NCBI RefSeq assembly: GCF_000152745.1
Contig: NZ_CH672428.1
Coordinates: 1,443,251-1,507,250, forward strand
From: Oceanicaulis sp. HTCC2633
GTDB taxonomy: Bacteria; Pseudomonadota; Alphaproteobacteria; Caulobacterales; Maricaulaceae
DNA length: 64,000 bases
Direction: 5' to 3'
Shown: positions 44,836 through 54,221 of the stretch, in pieces
Numbering within the stretch: the first letter of the stretch is position 1
How the letters are laid out: each line of letters opens with the position of its first letter
Translations under genes and position numbers: made by a program
The notes under the pieces: generated by a model
Database searches by the model: none
Told to the model about the DNA's origin: nothing
The model's input: only the letters and a program-made list of their open reading frames with translations

Positions 44836-45402
44836 CTAGGCCTCCAGCTCCACATCCCAGTAGAGATAATCGAGCCAGCTTTCGTGCAGGTATTTGGGCG
44901 GAAAGCGCCGCCCCTGGGACTGCAGCTGATGCTGGCTGGGACGATCCGCATCGCGCAGCAGCGGCATCTTGGCCTCACGCGGCGTACGCCCGCCCTTCTT
45001 AAGGTTACACGGCGCACAGGCGGCGACGATATTGTCCCAGGTGGTCCGGCCGCCATAGGCGCGCGGCACCACATGATCAAAGGTCAGCTGGTCGAGCTTA
45101 TCCGTGCCGCAATACTGGCAGCGGAAACCGTCGCGCAGAAAGACGTTGAAGCGCGTGAAGGCCGGCGGACGATCCTGGCTGACATAGTCGCGCAGGGCGA
45201 CGACCGAGGGCGCGCGGATCGAGCGCGACGGGCTACGGATCTCGGTGTTGTATTCGGAGACAATGTCCACACGCTCAAGGAAGGCCGCCTTGATGGCTTC
45301 CTGCCAGGGCCAGGTGGACAGGGGGTAATAGGACAGCGGTTGATAGTCCGCGTTCAGGACAAGGCATCTCAGGTCATCAGGCGCAGCCTTAAAGACCCGC
45401 AT
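44836..45402 (-). CDS. HNH endonuclease
   Basis: 188 residues. The HNH/zinc site reads CQYCG, DHVVPRAYGG, NIVAACAPCNLKKGGRTP: two CxxC zinc knuckles around the catalytic D-H and N. The N-terminal region (VLNADYQPLSYYPLSTWPWQEA) is that of a widespread stand-alone HNH protein in alphaproteobacteria, not a toxin or intron nuclease. Its biological role is not known. A gap of 210 bases without clear features separates it from the esterase gene. Confidence 0.88.
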   Translation of the reverse strand: MRVFKAAPDDLRCLVLNADYQPLSYYPLSTWPWQEAIKAAFLERVDIVSEYNTEIRSPSRSIRAPSVVALRDYVSQDRPPAFTRFNVFLRDGFRCQYCGTDKLDQLTFDHVVPRAYGGRTTWDNIVAACAPCNLKKGGRTPREAKMPLLRDADRPSQHQLQSQGRRFPPKYLHESWLDYLYWDVELEA

Positions 45403-45612
45403 GACCGCCCCCGCACCTCAGCGCCGGGCGGCGCGTTTGAAGGAGGATGGCCCCCTGATATGCAAGCGTCGTCTTGAAGACGCGCCTCCCTCTTAGCCAT
45501 CGGGCTGATCCATCCAGCGAATCAACAACCCGGTCCTTGAGACAGGCGCACAATACGCCTGTTCGCATGACATGGCTATGACACAGGCTCGACGCTTGTT
45601 TGACAGTCGCGC

Positions 45613-46275
45613 CTAGCCGCGCAGACGCCCTGATAGCGCCGCCTCGATGAACTGCTGACCGAGCTCCAGCCCGTCCGGACCGATGGAGTGGGGAATGCCG
45701 CGCGAGATGTGGAACTGCGCGCCATGGCCGGCTTCGGCGAGCCCCTGGGCCGCCATGAAGGTCATGCCCACAGGCAGCACGTCATCACTGTCGCCATGGA
45801 TCAGCATGATGGGCGGCTTGGCGGTCATTTCAGACTTCAGCCGCTCGGGCCCCGGCAGCGCGCCGGAATAGCCGATGACGCCCGCCGGCGCGACCTCGCG
45901 CCGGAGCGCGGTGTGCAGCGCCATCATCGTGCCTTGCGAGAAGCCGATCAGGACGAGGTTTTCCGGGGCGACCTCCCAACGGCGCAATTCGGACGCGACG
46001 AATTGTTCCGCCGTCGCGTGGGCCGATCGCACCCCCTGTTCCATGGCGACCGGATCCAGGCGGGAGATCGGGAACCATTGATAGCCGCCCGGCGCGCCGG
46101 GCACGGATTCGGGCGCATCGGGCGACGCCCAGGCCACGTCGGGAAAATGCGGCGCCCAGTGCTGGGCGAGACCTGCGAGATCCGCGCCATTGGAGCCATA
46201 GCCATGAAACAGGATGACCAGCTTTTTCGCCTGCCCGGATTTGGGTGCGATGCGCGGACCGTCGATCAGGATCAT
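45613..46275 (-). CDS. carboxylesterase/phospholipase-type alpha/beta hydrolase
   Basis: 220 residues. The opening LVILFHGYGSNGADL, nucleophile GFSQGTMMAL, aspartate in HGDSDDVLP and histidine in GIPHSI form the catalytic set of the bacterial carboxylesterase family (EstB and lysophospholipase-like). It is cytosolic, with no signal peptide. The substrate is unknown. Confidence 0.9.
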   Translation of the reverse strand: MILIDGPRIAPKSGQAKKLVILFHGYGSNGADLAGLAQHWAPHFPDVAWASPDAPESVPGAPGGYQWFPISRLDPVAMEQGVRSAHATAEQFVASELRRWEVAPENLVLIGFSQGTMMALHTALRREVAPAGVIGYSGALPGPERLKSEMTAKPPIMLIHGDSDDVLPVGMTFMAAQGLAEAGHGAQFHISRGIPHSIGPDGLELGQQFIEAALSGRLRG

Positions 46276-46376
46276 GGGTGTGCCCTTCCATTGTGTGCGC
46301 GGCGATCATAGAGCGCTGACCGGACAGGAAAACCCCAAGTCTCGCACTCGCTTCAGCGCGATGATATGCAAGCGCC

Positions 46377-47249
46377 ATGAGCGCCTTCAGAACCCGTTTC
46401 GCCCCCTCGCCCACGGGCTATCTGCATCTGGGGCACGCCTTCTCGGCCCTGACCGCGTTTGACGCGGCGCGGGAGGCGGACGGCGCGTGCTTGCTGCGGA
46501 TCGAGGATATCGACACGAACCGCTGCAAGCCCGACTTCGAAGCCGCGGCGCTGGAGGATCTGGACTGGCTGGGCTGCAACTGGCCTGAACCGGTCCGTCG
46601 CCAGAGCGAGCATTTCCCCGAGTATCATGCAGCGCTTGAAACCCTCGCTGCGCGAGGCCTCGTCTATCGGTGTTTCAAGACCCGGCGGGAGATTGCCGAG
46701 GACATCGCCCGCGCGCCGCACCATCCCGGCGAAGGGCCCGAAGGCGTGATCTATCCCGGCCCGCCAGAGCCGATGAGCGCGGACGAGGAGGCCGAACGGC
46801 TGGAACGAGGCGAGGCGTTTTCATGGCGGCTCTCCATCAATGCGTGCCGCGATCATCTCGGCGCCGCCTTTGACCGTCTGTGCTTTGTCGAAACCGGCGA
46901 AGGCCCCGAAGGCGAGACCGGCGAGGTGCGGGCGCGTCCCGAAACGCTGGGAGACGTGATCCTGGGCCGCAAGGATGTGGGCACGAGCTATCACCTCGCC
47001 TGCACCCATGATGATGCGCTGCAGGGCGTCACCCATGTGATCCGGGGCGTGGACCTGTATTTCGCCACCCATCTGCATCGGCTGTTGCAGGAGCTGATGG
47101 GCTGGCCGGTCCCGATCTATCGCCATCACCGGCTGATGCTGGATGAAAGCGGCAAGCGCTTCGCCAAGCGCGACCGCTCGCTCTCCCTGCGCGCCCTGCG
47201 GGAGGCGGGCGAGACGCCCGAAACCCTGCGCGAACGGGTCGGGCTCTAG
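46377..47249 (+). CDS. gluQ: glutamyl-Q tRNA(Asp) synthetase
   Basis: 290 residues, the catalytic half of a GluRS without the anticodon-binding domain. FAPSPTGYLHLGHA is the HIGH-type motif, RIEDID follows, and FAKRDRSLS takes the place of KMSKS. There are few zinc-site cysteines (CF-x-TRRE), as in many GluQ proteins. It attaches glutamate to queuosine in tRNA-Asp. It stops inside the MFS gene's stop region (convergent, overlapping by four bases). Confidence 0.93.
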   Translation: MSAFRTRFAPSPTGYLHLGHAFSALTAFDAAREADGACLLRIEDIDTNRCKPDFEAAALEDLDWLGCNWPEPVRRQSEHFPEYHAALETLAARGLVYRCFKTRREIAEDIARAPHHPGEGPEGVIYPGPPEPMSADEEAERLERGEAFSWRLSINACRDHLGAAFDRLCFVETGEGPEGETGEVRARPETLGDVILGRKDVGTSYHLACTHDDALQGVTHVIRGVDLYFATHLHRLLQELMGWPVPIYRHHRLMLDESGKRFAKRDRSLSLRALREAGETPETLRERVGL

Positions 47250-48493
47250 GCGCTCGTCTGGCGCTTTCTCATCACGAACAGGGCGAGCGCGATGACGTTG
47301 AACACCGCCGCCATCACGAAGGGCGCGCCCGGAAACACAACGCCGCCCACGCCGTTCTGGAAGGCGAAGAAAAGCTGTGTGTAGATGAGCGGGCTGAGGA
47401 TCAGCACGATGGCGCCCAGCCCGGACAGGCCGCCCTGCAGTTCGCCCTGGGCGTCCGGCGGGGTCCGCTCGGTCATCACCTTCTGAAGCGCCGGCCCCTC
47501 CATCCCCGTGAACAGGGCCGGCAGAAGCCACAGATAGAGCACCAGGGTCGTCGGCGCTGTCGCCAGACCAATCAGCGCCACGGCTTCAAGCGCAAAAGCG
47601 ATCCAGATAACGCGCCGCTCGCCAATGCGCGGCATCAGGAAAGGGGTCACAACCGCCTGGCAGATCACGAACAGAACGCCATAGGCGGCGAGCGAAATGC
47701 CGATCTCGCCTTCGGTCCAGCCAAACTTGGCGATAGCGATATAGGACCAGACCGCCGGATATACGAAACCGGCCAGCTGGGACAGGAAATAGACCCAGAC
47801 CAGCACGCCCAGCCCCTCGGCCCGGCGCAGGCGCAACAGGGTGGCGATGGAATTGGACCGCTTCCAGGAAAAGGGTCGGCGGTGCTCGGGCTTGAGGGAT
47901 TCAGGCACCACGAACCAGCCATAAAGCGCATTCACGCCCGCAAGCGCAGCGGCGGCGAAGAAGGGCGCGCGTGGGGTCAATTCGCCCAGAAGCCCGCCCA
48001 GCGCCGGCCCCAGGACGAACCCCGCCCCCATCGCTGCGCCCAGAAGGCCAAAACGTCGGGCGCGTTCTTCGGGCGTGGAAATGTCGGCGATATAGGCGTT
48101 GGCGGTAGAGTGCGTGGCGGCGAAAACGCCTGAGAGCAAGCGCGCGATGAAGAACACGACCAGCGCGTGGGCGAGCCCCATCAGCAGGAAGTCCACCATC
48201 AGGGCGGTCAGTGACAATAATAGCACCGGGCGGCACCCGAACCGGTCCGACAGCCCGCCGATGATGGGCGAGAAGACGAACTGCATCAGCGCGAACACGA
48301 AGGTGGCGATGCCGCCCCAGCGCGCCGCCTCCCCGACCCCGCCGCCCGTGAGCTCCATCAGGAGGCTGGGCAGGACCGGAATGATGAGCGCAAAGCCCAG
48401 AGCATCGATCGCCACCGTGCCCGTGATGAAGACGGTGGCGGCGGCGCGGGGGGCGGGCTTCACGGCGGCTGGATCGGGCGAGTTCTGGATCAT
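47246..48493 (-). CDS. MFS drug efflux transporter, TetA-like
   Basis: 415 residues with twelve membrane helices. IDALGFALIIPVLPSLL at the start, GGLSDRFGCRPVLL (the MFS motif A, G-x-x-x-D-R-x-G-R-R/K) and STPEERARRFGLLGAAMGAGFVLGPALGG (motif C region) place it with the tetracycline/multidrug DHA1 group. Substrate is unknown and the name does not mean resistance. Its start overlaps the preceding small secreted gene by ATGA, implying coupling. Confidence 0.85.
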   Translation of the reverse strand: MIQNSPDPAAVKPAPRAAATVFITGTVAIDALGFALIIPVLPSLLMELTGGGVGEAARWGGIATFVFALMQFVFSPIIGGLSDRFGCRPVLLLSLTALMVDFLLMGLAHALVVFFIARLLSGVFAATHSTANAYIADISTPEERARRFGLLGAAMGAGFVLGPALGGLLGELTPRAPFFAAAALAGVNALYGWFVVPESLKPEHRRPFSWKRSNSIATLLRLRRAEGLGVLVWVYFLSQLAGFVYPAVWSYIAIAKFGWTEGEIGISLAAYGVLFVICQAVVTPFLMPRIGERRVIWIAFALEAVALIGLATAPTTLVLYLWLLPALFTGMEGPALQKVMTERTPPDAQGELQGGLSGLGAIVLILSPLIYTQLFFAFQNGVGGVVFPGAPFVMAAVFNVIALALFVMRKRQTSA

Positions 48494-48963
48494 GCCTGTC
48501 TATGCGCAGACCCGAGAACAACCAGCAAGCCCGGATCTGGGGCGCGTCTTATTGCGTCCGCGTCACATAAGCATAGCGCTGCGCTCTCGATCTCGACCTG
48601 GCTTAGGAAACCGTCCATGACGCAGCGCGCCAGCACGCCTTCCCCGACAGGGATGTCCGGCCAGGGATCGCACCGGGTCTGACGGTCCCCGAGATCGCCG
48701 CCGCGCTCAAAGGTCAGCGTGATCGCGCTGCCTTCACGCTCCCAAGTCACTGGCGCGCTATTGCGGCCGCCGTTCTCGCCCAGCTGTCCGGCGCCCGACA
48801 TGGCGCCCGCTTCAGCCGGCTCGAAGACCAGCGGCAGATCATCAAGATCGACACTAACCGTGTAGCTTTTCCCCGCCGGGGTGAGCACGTCATCCTGCCC
48901 CACGGCCGGGCTGGCCAGACACGTTGCAACCGCCGCTGTAACGGCAAGGGTCATGCGCTTCAT
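48490..48963 (-). CDS. small exported two-cysteine protein, copy A of a local family
   Basis: 157 residues. The signal peptide is MKRMTLAVTAAVATCLASPAVG. The mature part carries AGKSYTVSVDLD, VTWEREGSAITLTF and the motif C-D-P-W-P-D-I-P-V-G-E-x5-C, shared with genes at 52397, 53665 and 54557. A C-terminal extension with LCLC is unique to this copy. ATG has GGGAGAGAC upstream. It overlaps the MFS gene by four bases. The family is not one I can name; it may be undescribed. Confidence 0.65.
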   Translation of the reverse strand: MKRMTLAVTAAVATCLASPAVGQDDVLTPAGKSYTVSVDLDDLPLVFEPAEAGAMSGAGQLGENGGRNSAPVTWEREGSAITLTFERGGDLGDRQTRCDPWPDIPVGEGVLARCVMDGFLSQVEIESAALCLCDADAIRRAPDPGLLVVLGSAHRQA

Positions 48964-49044
48964 CAGGTCTCTCCCGCTGTGTGTGAAGAGAGTCTGATCC
49001 CATGAGGTTAAGATATCGACCTGTCTCTTCTCGCCCCTGGGAGC

Positions 49045-49194
49045 TCACCGTGTAAAAGCCCCTCGTCGAGATGGGCGCATCTCCTCCGCCAGGGCCGAGG
49101 CGACCTGTTCCGCAATCCAGTCGGAAGAACGCGACACATCCGAGCGCTCTGCGCCGCTGCAACCGCCCGCCATCACGACATGCGTTGTCAGCAT
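49045..49194 (-). CDS. possible tiny lipoprotein, doubtful
   Basis: 49 codons beginning MLTTHVVMAGGCSG, which could be a lipobox (AGGC), but the hydrophobic stretch is short and no ribosome site is visible. It fills a 274-base gap between the S9 peptidase and the small exported gene in which nothing else was found. It is listed only because the lipobox-like start is suggestive. Confidence 0.15.
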   Translation of the reverse strand: MLTTHVVMAGGCSGAERSDVSRSSDWIAEQVASALAEEMRPSRRGAFTR

Positions 49195-49237
49195 GACCAG
49201 AAGTTTTGCGGTCGTGGCCCTTACCCGGGGCCAATGG

Positions 49238-51214
49238 CTACTGGTCGGTTTCCAGCCCCAGAACCTCTTCCAGGAACTCGGCCTGACGACGGTAATAGAA
49301 GAGCTGGTTGGACAGCTTGCGCCAGCCATGGCCCTCATCCGGGATCCGGATGAAGTCCGCCCGGACGCCGTTCTCGCGCAGGGTGCGCACCATCACTTCG
49401 GTCTCTGCAATATCAATGCGCGGATCCATGACGCCATGCGAGTAGAGCACGGGCACATTGATCTGGTCCGCCTGACGAATGGGCGAATTCTCGGTGTAGT
49501 AATCGCGCCAGCGCTGCTCGGTGATGTCGCCGTACTCGATGCGATCAGACGCCTTGAGCGCGGGCGAGGCGATATCGAGCGCCGTCACCCAGTCCGCCAC
49601 GCCATAAAGGGACGCGCCCGCCTTGAAATGCCCCGGGAAGTTCGCCAGCACGGCGTTCACGGCATAGCCGCCATAGGACCCGCCGACCACAGCGGCGCGA
49701 TCCGCATCCACTCGGCCGTCCTCGCCCAGCCAGTTGAGCATGTCCACCAGATCGGCGATGGATTCCAGGCGGTTCTCCTGGTCATCGAGCGTCACATAGG
49801 TATGCCCGAAACCGGTCGAGCCGCGCACATTGGGTTCAAACACCGCCATGCCCCGATCCACGTGATACTGGACGATGGCGTCAAAGGTCGGACGCGACTG
49901 GGAGGTCGGCCCGCCATGGACAAAGAACACCACCGGCGGCAGGCGGTCATCGGTGCGGGAGCTGTCATCAGGCAAATAGAGAAGCCCTTGCAGCTCCACC
50001 CCGTCACGCGCGGTGATCCGCACATCCTCGGGCCGCACGAGACGCTCTGCATCCAGCCCCGCCATGGAGGCGGAGAAGGTGTCGAACACCTCGCCGGTCT
50101 GCATGTCCCAGAGCTGGAAGCCGCCCGGCGTGCGCCAACCGTTCACATTGATCAGAACGCGGCTGGAATGATCCGTGCAGCTGATCCCGTAGACGCCTTC
50201 GGCCAGCGCCGGCGTGGGTAGCGTTTCTCCCGTCGACAGATCCCGGGCGTGAAGCCGGGAATAGCCGCCCTCATTCACGCTCCAGACCAGATAACGATCG
50301 TTCTCCCCGCACAGATCGACGCTCTCGATGTCATGCGGCGCGCTTTCCACCAGGCTGAAGCTGTTGGTGAAGACATCATATCTCATGAGAGCGCTGTATT
50401 CGCGCCCGCGATTTGAGACGAGATAGAAGCCTGAGGAATCGTCCTGCCACGCAATGGAACCTTGCGCGGCGCGGCGCTCGGGCGCGGAAATCGGGGTGAA
50501 GGCCCCGGTCTCCAGACTCAGAAGCCCCAGATCATCGGAATCCTCGCCCCGGGACTGGCTGACGGTCACGAAGCGCCCGTCAGGCGAGATCGCGCCGGGA
50601 TAGTTGGCGTACGACCCCTCATAGACCATGGACCGTTCGCCGGTTTCGAGATCCGCCGTGTAGATGTCGAAATCGAGATTATTGCGGGCGGTCGAGGCGA
50701 AAACGATGGTCTGGCCGTCCGCGCCGAAATCCCCGAACACCCGGAAGGCGCCGTCTTCCGCGGGGAAGACCTGGTCCTCGTGCAATCCGACAGCAGAGAT
50801 GCGGTAATAGGCTTCCTGCTCATTCCCGTCATTGTCCGCGCCGTAGATCAGGCTGTCGCCATCCGGCGTCCAACGGAAGAAGGTGATGCCATTGCCATAG
50901 GTCAGACGCGTGGGCTGCCCGCCCTCGGCGTCCATGATCCACAATTGCGGCTCTCCCGTGATCGACCAGCGGAACGCGGCCCTGGAGCCGTCAGGCGAGA
51001 GCTGCGCTCCGCCGGCGGCGCCGTTGGCGGCCAGCAGATAACGGGCGATGTCGGCGGGGTCTTCGCCCGCCAGGCCAATGCTGACCGCTTCATCGCTCGG
51101 TGAAATCGCGTCGAGGCTCTCGTCATAACCGGACTGACCGCCGGCGGTCTGGGCGAACGCCGAAGCGCCCATGAGCGTGGATCCTGCCAGCAGGATGGAA
51201 AGCAGCCGTGTCAT
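49238..51214 (-). CDS. exported S9-family prolyl oligopeptidase-like peptidase
   Basis: 658 residues from ATG 51214 (AGGGGAC upstream). A signal peptide ends at SAFAQT. A beta-propeller with WD40-like repeats (LSPDGSRAAF, ISPDGRFVTVS) is followed by an alpha/beta hydrolase with PVVFFVHGGP, nucleophile GGSYGGYA, aspartate in MDPRIDIAE and histidine in DEGHGWRK. It is a periplasmic serine peptidase acting on short peptides. Confidence 0.92.
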   Translation of the reverse strand: MTRLLSILLAGSTLMGASAFAQTAGGQSGYDESLDAISPSDEAVSIGLAGEDPADIARYLLAANGAAGGAQLSPDGSRAAFRWSITGEPQLWIMDAEGGQPTRLTYGNGITFFRWTPDGDSLIYGADNDGNEQEAYYRISAVGLHEDQVFPAEDGAFRVFGDFGADGQTIVFASTARNNLDFDIYTADLETGERSMVYEGSYANYPGAISPDGRFVTVSQSRGEDSDDLGLLSLETGAFTPISAPERRAAQGSIAWQDDSSGFYLVSNRGREYSALMRYDVFTNSFSLVESAPHDIESVDLCGENDRYLVWSVNEGGYSRLHARDLSTGETLPTPALAEGVYGISCTDHSSRVLINVNGWRTPGGFQLWDMQTGEVFDTFSASMAGLDAERLVRPEDVRITARDGVELQGLLYLPDDSSRTDDRLPPVVFFVHGGPTSQSRPTFDAIVQYHVDRGMAVFEPNVRGSTGFGHTYVTLDDQENRLESIADLVDMLNWLGEDGRVDADRAAVVGGSYGGYAVNAVLANFPGHFKAGASLYGVADWVTALDIASPALKASDRIEYGDITEQRWRDYYTENSPIRQADQINVPVLYSHGVMDPRIDIAETEVMVRTLRENGVRADFIRIPDEGHGWRKLSNQLFYYRRQAEFLEEVLGLETDQ

Positions 51215-51296
51215 GTGCGTCCCCTGGTGTCTTTGCACGTTTCGCAAAGATTAAGGGCAAACGCGGACCAGTGATAGTTGTCTCGTATAACAGTGC

Positions 51297-52325
51297 TCAG
51301 AAGCCGTAGAGCAAAGACACGTCGAGACGGGTGTCGGTGGGTTCGAAACCCGGTTCTGTCTCGAACTCGTGTTCGATGTGCAGACCGGTCTGGACCGCCC
51401 AGTGCCCGAACAGGCGATTGGTCAGCGTAAAGCGCTGATCCACCCGGGACCCGCCGCCGCCATAGACCGTCGTCTTGGATTCAAACCGGCTGGTGTCGTT
51501 GATCTGGAAACTGAAATCAGACGCCGCCTCCGCCACCCAGTCATCCAGCATCTGCCCGCTGCCGGCGCGTTCGCGCCAACGATGGCCGACACCGGCGCGC
51601 AGTTCCAGATCCATGCGCTCGCGATCAATCGCATGCCAGACCCCGCCCGCTGTTGCGAAGGCGGACTGCTCATAGGCGCCCACGAGATCGCGTTCATAGG
51701 AGCCGCCCGCGTAGTAGCCGAAGCCTGAGTCCAGTTCGCGAGACAGGCGGCTTTCGACCAGCCAGTTGTCCCGGCTCGTGCGGTCTCCGTTCTCGGTGAG
51801 GAAATACTCGAACTGATTGTCGACCCGCCAGCCGCGGGGCAGCTCCCGGTCCAGCTCGAACGCAAACGAGAAGTCCACAAGGTCGGTATTGCCATCCTCG
51901 ACCTGAACCCCCGCGCGGATCTGCCCGGACCATTTCTCGCCCTGCAAGGCGCGGATCGGCGCGGCGAGCCAGCCGCCCGACCCGTCTGGCGCTTCGGCGA
52001 GATCCACGGGCGCGGCGCCGATGGAACGGTGTTCAGGCACAGATTCGGGGGCAGCGGCAGGCTCTGGCTGGGGCTCTGGCAGGGGCCAGTCACTAAGGGC
52101 GCCCGCGCGGTCAGGCAGATGCGCGATCACATCCGCATGCACCGCCGCCCGGCCGCCATCAACCAGTACCGCAACCATGTCCGCCGTTTCCGCGAAGCGG
52201 TCATCATCGATCCCGCGCCGGTCGGCCTCGGCCAGAAGATTGCGATATTCGGGGGGTATGTCAGCGAAGGCCGGAGGCGAGAACACGGCCAGACTGAGGG
52301 CCAGAGCGCAGCTGCGAAAGGTCAT
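51297..52325 (-). CDS. DUF481-type outer-membrane beta-barrel protein
   Basis: 342 residues. A signal peptide ends at PAFA. A linker of 80-90 residues is rich in proline and glutamate (PEPQPEPAAAPE). The rest alternates like barrel strands and contains GQIRAGVQVEDGNTD and RLDVSLLYGF with a C-terminal phenylalanine, as in DUF481 proteins. The role of the family is unknown. It probably forms a unit with the S9 gene, 82 bases downstream. Confidence 0.75.
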   Translation of the reverse strand: MTFRSCALALSLAVFSPPAFADIPPEYRNLLAEADRRGIDDDRFAETADMVAVLVDGGRAAVHADVIAHLPDRAGALSDWPLPEPQPEPAAAPESVPEHRSIGAAPVDLAEAPDGSGGWLAAPIRALQGEKWSGQIRAGVQVEDGNTDLVDFSFAFELDRELPRGWRVDNQFEYFLTENGDRTSRDNWLVESRLSRELDSGFGYYAGGSYERDLVGAYEQSAFATAGGVWHAIDRERMDLELRAGVGHRWRERAGSGQMLDDWVAEAASDFSFQINDTSRFESKTTVYGGGGSRVDQRFTLTNRLFGHWAVQTGLHIEHEFETEPGFEPTDTRLDVSLLYGF

Positions 52326-52396
52326 AAGTCATCCTGATCACGGCGAGTGATTTACCGTGTTTGTGAGCTAGACGCCTTTAGATTTCGTTCAACCGT

Positions 52397-52794
52397 TCAT
52401 TCGATCCGCCCGAACCAGCCATCGGGCTCTTCTCCGGTCCACCAGCAAGGCAATTGATCGTAATAATCACCAACCTCAAGTGCAGGCCAGCGCTCACAGC
52501 GCGCGCTGTCCGTCCCCGGCGCCAGAAGCGGCAGGTCTTCGCCCGTGATTGTCATCGCGCTTAAGACTCCATCACCCATTGGCCATCCTCCCCCTGCGAG
52601 AAAGGCGGGTGCAAGCCGTTGAAGCTGACGCTCAGCGAGCCATCCGGGTCAAAACTCACCCGATAGCCTTCATCCCCGCCCGGAGAGCCCATCTGATAGA
52701 CCTGACCCGCCGGGGAGGGCGCGTCCTCGGCCATGGCGATGGAAGACGCGACCATCACCAGGGCGGGCGCAAGACTCAACAGGGCGAGCTTCAT
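52397..52794 (-). pseudogene. small exported two-cysteine protein, copy B, frameshifted
   Basis: The first part, from ATG 52794 (GAGGAA upstream), encodes a signal peptide ending at SIAMA and QVYQMGSPGG, then stops at 52561 after QWVMES. The remaining half lies in the -1 frame (SAMTITGEDLPLLAPG, then C-E-R-W-P-A-L-E-V-G-D-x6-C-W) and ends at 52397. One base missing near 52562 in a T run would fuse them into about 132 residues, the size of copies C and D. Pseudogene, sequencing error or, less likely, a programmed shift. Confidence 0.6.
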
Positions 52795-52796
52795 GA

Positions 52797-53654
52797 TCAG
52801 CGTTCCTCGTGTCCGGCAGCATCACCCGCCATGGCGGCGCGCGTCTCTTCGGTCTGGGCTTCAAACCGGGCGATCAGGTCGAACTCGATCTCGTCCGCCC
52901 GCGCTTGCACGGCCTCGCTCAGATCCTCTGATGGCGTCACGCCGAGCGCGTCTAGATCGGCGCTGTCAGCAATAGCAATGCCTTGCGCCTCAGCTTCCTG
53001 ACCCATGCCATACCGGGCGATGGAGCGGGCCATGCCATTGATGAAGACGCTGTAGGCCACGCCGTCATCCGGGCCAAGCTCGCCCGCCTCCATCCGGCGG
53101 GTCAGCTCAGCCACGGCGGCCTGGTAGGGCGGCCAGCTTTCCGCAATCGCGCCCAGATCGGCGCTGGCGACGGGAGAGCCATCCCAGTCCGCCCCGCCAT
53201 AATGGCTGAGATAGGCGGCGATATCGGACGGCGCAGCGTTATAGGCGGTGCGCCAGTCATGGGCGGTCATGCCGTTGAGCGCATAGCCCTCCCCGGATGC
53301 AATGACGACGGTGGGCGTTCCGAAAGTCCCCTCAAGACCGAAGCGGTGCAGCTGGTCCTGATTGCGGTGGCGATGGCCCACATCCACGCGGGCAAGCACG
53401 TAATGCTCGCGCACAAGGCTGGCGAGCCGATCATTCTCTTCCAGCGTTTCGGCCAGCCCGACGCTGTCATGGCACCAATCGCCGCCAAAGACGATCAGCG
53501 CCTGTTTACCCTCATCGCGGGCCTGGGCCAGAGCCGCGTCGATGACAGCGCTTGCGTCTACGTCCTCAGGGTAGAGCTGAGCCTCTTGCGCCTGCGCCGC
53601 GCCGCTCAGGAACAGCACGAGCGCCACACTGGCGTTCAAAATCAAGCGGGTCAT
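52797..53654 (-). CDS. exported thioredoxin-fold protein with C-x-x-S site
   Basis: 285 residues from ATG 53654. A signal peptide ends at GAAQAQ. The thioredoxin-fold active site is GGDWCHDS (C61, S64), monothiol rather than CxxC; the cis-proline is in GTPTVV. A helical C-terminal half of 150 residues has no recognised domain. It is 10 bases after copy C of the two-cysteine family and 2 bases before copy B, so all three are one operon, suggesting that it handles those exported cysteine proteins. Confidence 0.75.
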   Translation of the reverse strand: MTRLILNASVALVLFLSGAAQAQEAQLYPEDVDASAVIDAALAQARDEGKQALIVFGGDWCHDSVGLAETLEENDRLASLVREHYVLARVDVGHRHRNQDQLHRFGLEGTFGTPTVVIASGEGYALNGMTAHDWRTAYNAAPSDIAAYLSHYGGADWDGSPVASADLGAIAESWPPYQAAVAELTRRMEAGELGPDDGVAYSVFINGMARSIARYGMGQEAEAQGIAIADSADLDALGVTPSEDLSEAVQARADEIEFDLIARFEAQTEETRAAMAGDAAGHEER

Positions 53655-53664
53655 CAGGGCGCCT

Positions 53665-54051
53665 CTATCGAGTTCGTGTGACGCGGACCGGCGCACCCCG
53701 CAGCGAGGTCATCCAGCACGGGTCCGTCACGATTTGTCCTTCTTCGATAATCGGCCACTCCTCGCAGCCATCGCGCCACAGCTCAGGCTCGCCCAGGGGT
53801 TCGATATGGATGTAGAAATCCTCGCGCTGCGTGAACTCCCACATGCCCCGCGTGCTGTCGCCATTGTCGCACGACATGGAAATGTCACCGCGATCCCCGC
53901 CGTACACATAGGACTGGAAATCAACCTCGCACGCGCCCAGCCCATCAATCTCGACGGCATACGCCTCGCCAACGGATGAGGGCCGATCCTGCGCGACAGC
54001 CCCCGAACTGATCGCGGCCAGCATGGTCAGAACGGATATTGCGGTTTTCAT
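53665..54051 (-). CDS. small exported two-cysteine protein, copy C
   Basis: 128 residues from ATG 54051, which has GGGGGAGAC upstream; 9 residues open further upstream precede the signal peptide. The signal ends at SGAVAQ. The mature part has GEAYAVEIDG, MSCDNGD, then C-E-E-W-P-I-I-E-E-G-Q-x5-C-W, the local family motif. Further cysteines (ACEVDF, MSC) could make a second disulfide. First gene of an operon with the thioredoxin-fold protein and copy B. The function is unknown. Confidence 0.7.
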   Translation of the reverse strand: MKTAISVLTMLAAISSGAVAQDRPSSVGEAYAVEIDGLGACEVDFQSYVYGGDRGDISMSCDNGDSTRGMWEFTQREDFYIHIEPLGEPELWRDGCEEWPIIEEGQIVTDPCWMTSLRGAPVRVTRTR

Positions 54052-54221
54052 GAGTCTCCCCCTCTTTGTACCCAGCACAGCATGCCCCGCCTTAACGGGG
54101 GATGAGCGCGATTTCGCCCCTTCAAGATTCCTGATGCGCGCCCGCTCGTTTTGCTCTAAATGCCGCTCGCCGCGGGCCGGGACGGGAGGCCGTCCACGCG
54201 CGGTGGGTCTTGCATCACACG

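Noticed and set aside
52550-52580. Programmed -1 frameshift joining the halves of copy B
   Set aside because: There is no X-XXY-YYZ slippery heptamer and no clear downstream hairpin; a one-base deletion is simpler.
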